From the NCBI GenBank assembly GCA_015066085.1, contig SVPA01000001.1, forward strand, positions 1-64,000: a stretch of DNA of 64,000 nt, written 5' to 3'. This document shows positions 61,663 through 64,000 of the stretch, in pieces. Numbering within the stretch: position 1 is the first letter of the stretch; every line of letters begins with the position of its first letter. Made by a program: the position numbers and the translations under genes. Source of the stretch: Oscillospiraceae bacterium. GTDB taxonomy: Bacteria; Bacillota; Clostridia; Oscillospirales; Acutalibacteraceae. The notes beneath the pieces were generated by a model. That model saw only the letters and a program-made list of their open reading frames with translations, made no database searches and was not told the origin of the DNA.

Positions 61663-62832
61663 TTACTCTTGACATTTGATATATGCCTTTAATAAACCGT
61701 CGTTATCAACCAAGTCGATGCCTTTTTTTACAAAAAATTCCCTTACCTTTTCTTTAGCAAGTGCAGGACCGCTCATTAACTGGGCATAGTCGAGGGCCGG
61801 GTGAGAATTTATTTCGCAAAGTTTCATTCCGTCTTCGGTAATTATTATGTCTAAGCCTAAATAGTCAAGCGACGAAACATGGTCGCATATATCGGCAATT
61901 TGGCCTTTAACCTTTTCCCAGTTAGGAAGAGTTTTATTATGCCACTCTACGCCCGTATCGGGATGACAATTAAGGCGCCAGTTTCCGTCTTCACAAAAAC
62001 GTTTATATCTTAAGCAAACATCGTTATACTTGCCTGTTTCAAAGTCGAACCCAACGCCTACGCCACCGGTAGAAAGGTTACTTGCTCCGCCTGATATTGA
62101 CGCTCCAAATCTTGCAAAAGAAACTACGCAGGTCCATTCAGGCTTTTCGTAAAGACTTTGTTTAGGACTTTTTGCCATGATTACACGAAGGGTGCATTCG
62201 CTTTCGGGCCAAACTGCCGCCAGTTCGCTATGTTGTTTAGCGTATTCGGTGATAACATAGTTTCGCATTGCGTTACGAATTTCAACAACACGGTCAATAT
62301 TTATTTGCTTATTATTTTCGTAGAGATTTTCGCCCTTGAGTTCAAGTTTTATAAAACCAAGCCCACCCGAAGTTCCCGAATTAGGCTTCATTGCGAGTAT
62401 ACCTTCGCGTTTTAAAAGATTTAACAGGAAGTCTTCATTTTTTTCAATATCATCCGGAGCGTCCATCAAATAGGTAAAACTTCCGTCATTTTCAACATAA
62501 ACATAATATTTTGGCATTGTGCTTTCACAGCCGTTACTATTAAGCACATATTTAAGTGTTGTTTTATCCAGCCACTTTAAAAAGTGATTATTAAGAGGAT
62601 GAAGCATAAAATATCCAAAATCAGGAACATAGTTTTTATAATTTTCTTCAGTTAGTCCATAAAGAGTAATGCGCCCGGGGTAGAAGCCCTTTGATAATGC
62701 CCACTCGGCTTGTTCTCTGCTTACGGGAAACGCCTTTTCATCATCGGAAAGTTTTTTTACAAACATTTTTGACCATCTAAAGTCCATTCCAAGAGCACGA
62801 ACCTCTTCGAGCAGTTTATCGTAATTAGTCAT
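61663..62832 (-). CDS. ATP-grasp protein, sugar-transfer-associated type
   Basis: The 389-residue protein resembles the ATPgrasp_ST group: AMKPNSGTSGGLGFIK for nucleotide phosphates, ESECTLRVIMAK, SGGASNLSTGGVGVGFDFETG and the metal site GLDIIITEDGMKLCEINSHPALD. It is the second ATP-grasp gene of the operon and a distant relative of the one at 12582-13589. It probably attaches an amino-acid-like group to the polysaccharide or its lipid intermediate; this is inference. It starts 13 bases after the LysR gene. Confidence 0.85.
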   Translation of the reverse strand: MTNYDKLLEEVRALGMDFRWSKMFVKKLSDDEKAFPVSREQAEWALSKGFYPGRITLYGLTEENYKNYVPDFGYFMLHPLNNHFLKWLDKTTLKYVLNSNGCESTMPKYYVYVENDGSFTYLMDAPDDIEKNEDFLLNLLKREGILAMKPNSGTSGGLGFIKLELKGENLYENNKQINIDRVVEIRNAMRNYVITEYAKQHSELAAVWPESECTLRVIMAKSPKQSLYEKPEWTCVVSFARFGASISGGASNLSTGGVGVGFDFETGKYNDVCLRYKRFCEDGNWRLNCHPDTGVEWHNKTLPNWEKVKGQIADICDHVSSLDYLGLDIIITEDGMKLCEINSHPALDYAQLMSGPALAKEKVREFFVKKGIDLVDNDGLLKAYIKCQE

Positions 62833-62845
62833 TTATATACCTCGT

Positions 62846-63733
62846 TTATGTATTTTTGAGAAGATTTATTGCATGGGCAGTATATTTCGTAAGATATGCG
62901 CCTTTTTTGGTTACTATTGCAGGTTTTCTAACCGAATCTACAGTTTCAAGCGGAAAAAGAGAAACATTTTTTGCCTTTATGTTTTCCGCAAAACTCATTG
63001 GAACAACCGTTGCGCCTACCCCAGTCTGAGCAAGGTTCCAAGCCGTTGTGATTCCATTTACCTCCAGCACAATATTAAGATTTGCGTTTTCGTTTGCGCA
63101 AAGTTTATTGAGCATTTGGCGAAGTTCCTGAGTTTTGCTAAGCGCTATAAAGGGAAAGGGTTCTATACTTTTAAGGGTTGGTTTTTCTATTTGGCTTCGT
63201 TTTAATCTTTGAGCAATATTCTTAGGCACAACCAAAACAAGTTTTTCTTCCTTTAAAGGAATTACGTCGAGCAAAGTATCGTCAAAAGGTTGGTTTATTA
63301 TAGCGAGGTCAACCTTTCCGTCAACCGCAAGTTTGTGAAGTTCGGCACTTGTCGTTTCTTTAAGCACAATTTCGAGCCCCTTAAACTTTTCACGGAGTTT
63401 TAAAATTGTTTCATTTAGAAAATAGGTTGCCCTAAAGGGAGAGATTCCAATAATAAGCCGCCCCTTATTCCCTTTTTTAAATTCGTCTGCGATACTTTGA
63501 AGTTGCGACTGACTATAAAGCATTTCTTTTGAGCGCTTTACAATTTCCTCTCCCGCAGGGGTCAAGGTAAAAGGGACGGTGGAGCGGTTAAATAGGGTTA
63601 TTCCAAGTTCTTTTTCGATAGAAATTATTTGTTTGCTGATAGCGGGTTGACTAATTCCGAGTTTCTCAGCAGCCGAAGAAAAACTTAAAGTTTCTGCCAA
63701 AACAACTATGTAATTCATTTGCCTGAAATTCAT
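62846..63733 (-). CDS. LysR-family transcriptional regulator
   Basis: The 295-residue protein has an N-terminal winged helix-turn-helix (FSSAAEKLGISQPAISKQI, residues 19-37) and a periplasmic-binding-protein-like effector domain (about 88-290). It is the first gene of the polysaccharide operon, 13 bases before the ATP-grasp gene, and is also divergent from a membrane-protein gene. LysR proteins usually control a divergent gene, so either or both may be targets. AAGGAGGG precedes the ATG. Confidence 0.94.
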   Translation of the reverse strand: MNFRQMNYIVVLAETLSFSSAAEKLGISQPAISKQIISIEKELGITLFNRSTVPFTLTPAGEEIVKRSKEMLYSQSQLQSIADEFKKGNKGRLIIGISPFRATYFLNETILKLREKFKGLEIVLKETTSAELHKLAVDGKVDLAIINQPFDDTLLDVIPLKEEKLVLVVPKNIAQRLKRSQIEKPTLKSIEPFPFIALSKTQELRQMLNKLCANENANLNIVLEVNGITTAWNLAQTGVGATVVPMSFAENIKAKNVSLFPLETVDSVRKPAIVTKKGAYLTKYTAHAINLLKNT

Positions 63734-63763
63734 AGGTCAACCCTCCTTTGCATTCGCCTTAAT

Positions 63764-63792
63764 ATTATAACATATAAACAAAATAAATTCAA
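63764..63792 (-). promoter_or_regulatory. Promoter of the lysR-polysaccharide operon
   Basis: On the minus strand: -35 TTGAAT (63787-63792), 17-bp spacer, -10 TATAAT (63764-63769). No other strong promoter was seen inside the operon. Confidence 0.7.
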
Positions 63793-63852
63793 TATGTTTT
63801 TTTATTATATATTATATATATGGTTTGATTTTTCGGGCACAAAATAAGGCTA

Positions 63853-63881
63853 TTGACAAACCTGAAAAAACGGGTTATAAT
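63853..63881 (+). promoter_or_regulatory. Strong sigma-A promoter of the last gene
   Basis: Consensus -35 TTGACA (63853-63858), 17-bp spacer and consensus -10 TATAAT (63876-63881). It is the best-matching promoter in the window. Confidence 0.85.
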
Positions 63882-63923
63882 ATAACTTAAAGGTAATATA
63901 TTCTATAACTTTTGGAGGTTGTT

Positions 63924-64000
63924 ATGCCTGTAACTTTTATTTATTTAGGTGTGCTGTTAGCCGTTATTTGTATTTGGTTTTTAGCCTTTAAAAGACCAAT
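63924..64000 (+). CDS. Start of a membrane protein gene (cut by window end)
   Basis: Only 25 codons are visible. GGAGGT (63914-63919) precedes the ATG. The product begins with a hydrophobic helix (FIYLGVLLAVICIWFLAF) followed by basic residues, so it is a membrane protein, possibly a transporter. It is divergent from the LysR gene and may be its target. Nothing more can be said. Confidence 0.75.
   Translation, partial: MPVTFIYLGVLLAVICIWFLAFKRP

Overview
The window looks like chromosomal DNA of an anaerobic, low-to-mid-GC Gram-positive bacterium of the class Clostridia, probably an uncultured gut member of the Oscillospirales. This is inferred from strong GGAGG ribosome-binding sites, frequent GTG and TTG starts, sigma-A promoters with 17-bp spacers, many hairpin-plus-T-run terminators, a clostridial LexA box, yybP-ykoY riboswitches, a SpoVB/MurJ-type flippase and an Ech-type energy-converting hydrogenase. 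No database search was possible, so family names rest on motif recognition.

Bases 1-767 are non-coding. They hold the 3' half of a tRNA-Ser(CGA) cut at the anticodon loop, which looks like the attachment site of an element lying to the left. A second, shorter copy of the tRNA end follows, then a dense array of short hairpins joined by ATGAAAT and ATTTCAT linkers. From 0.8 to 17.5 kb lie housekeeping genes: a lipoprotein, secA, proBA, a SulP transporter, a HAD phosphatase-flippase-lepA operon, an ATP-grasp protein, a LexA-controlled dinB operon, and a phosphohexomutase with a DUF5662 gene.

From 17.7 to 28.5 kb one plus-strand operon encodes a complete Ech [NiFe] hydrogenase (echABCDEF) and its maturation proteins (hypA, F, C, D, E; no hypB). 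The EchF subunit carries ten four-cysteine [4Fe-4S] motifs instead of the usual two. From 28.5 to 33.9 kb a minus-strand cluster encodes a two-component system, an ABC transporter with a large FtsX-type permease, and a probable 31-residue membrane protein. Its layout resembles Bce-type peptide-antibiotic detoxification modules, with a BceR-like operator in front of the transporter genes.

From 33.9 to 36.3 kb two paralogous cation antiporters each have their own yybP-ykoY riboswitch with an overlapping terminator, suggesting manganese export. From 36.2 to 45.9 kb come pckG, a phosphodiesterase, three small unknown genes, an intergenic region with paired DnaA boxes, luxS, an F420-ligase-like gene, and a PhoB/PhoR-like pair next to a Na/Pi cotransporter.

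From 45.9 to 63.7 kb a single minus-strand operon, starting with a LysR gene, encodes a surface polysaccharide pathway. It has a priming transferase, five glycosyltransferases, a Wzy polymerase, a Wzx flippase, capEFG (UDP-L-FucNAc synthesis), an acetyltransferase, a nucleotidyltransferase-like protein and two ATP-grasp ligases. A truncated acyltransferase remnant lies inside it. A divergent, incomplete membrane-protein gene closes the window.
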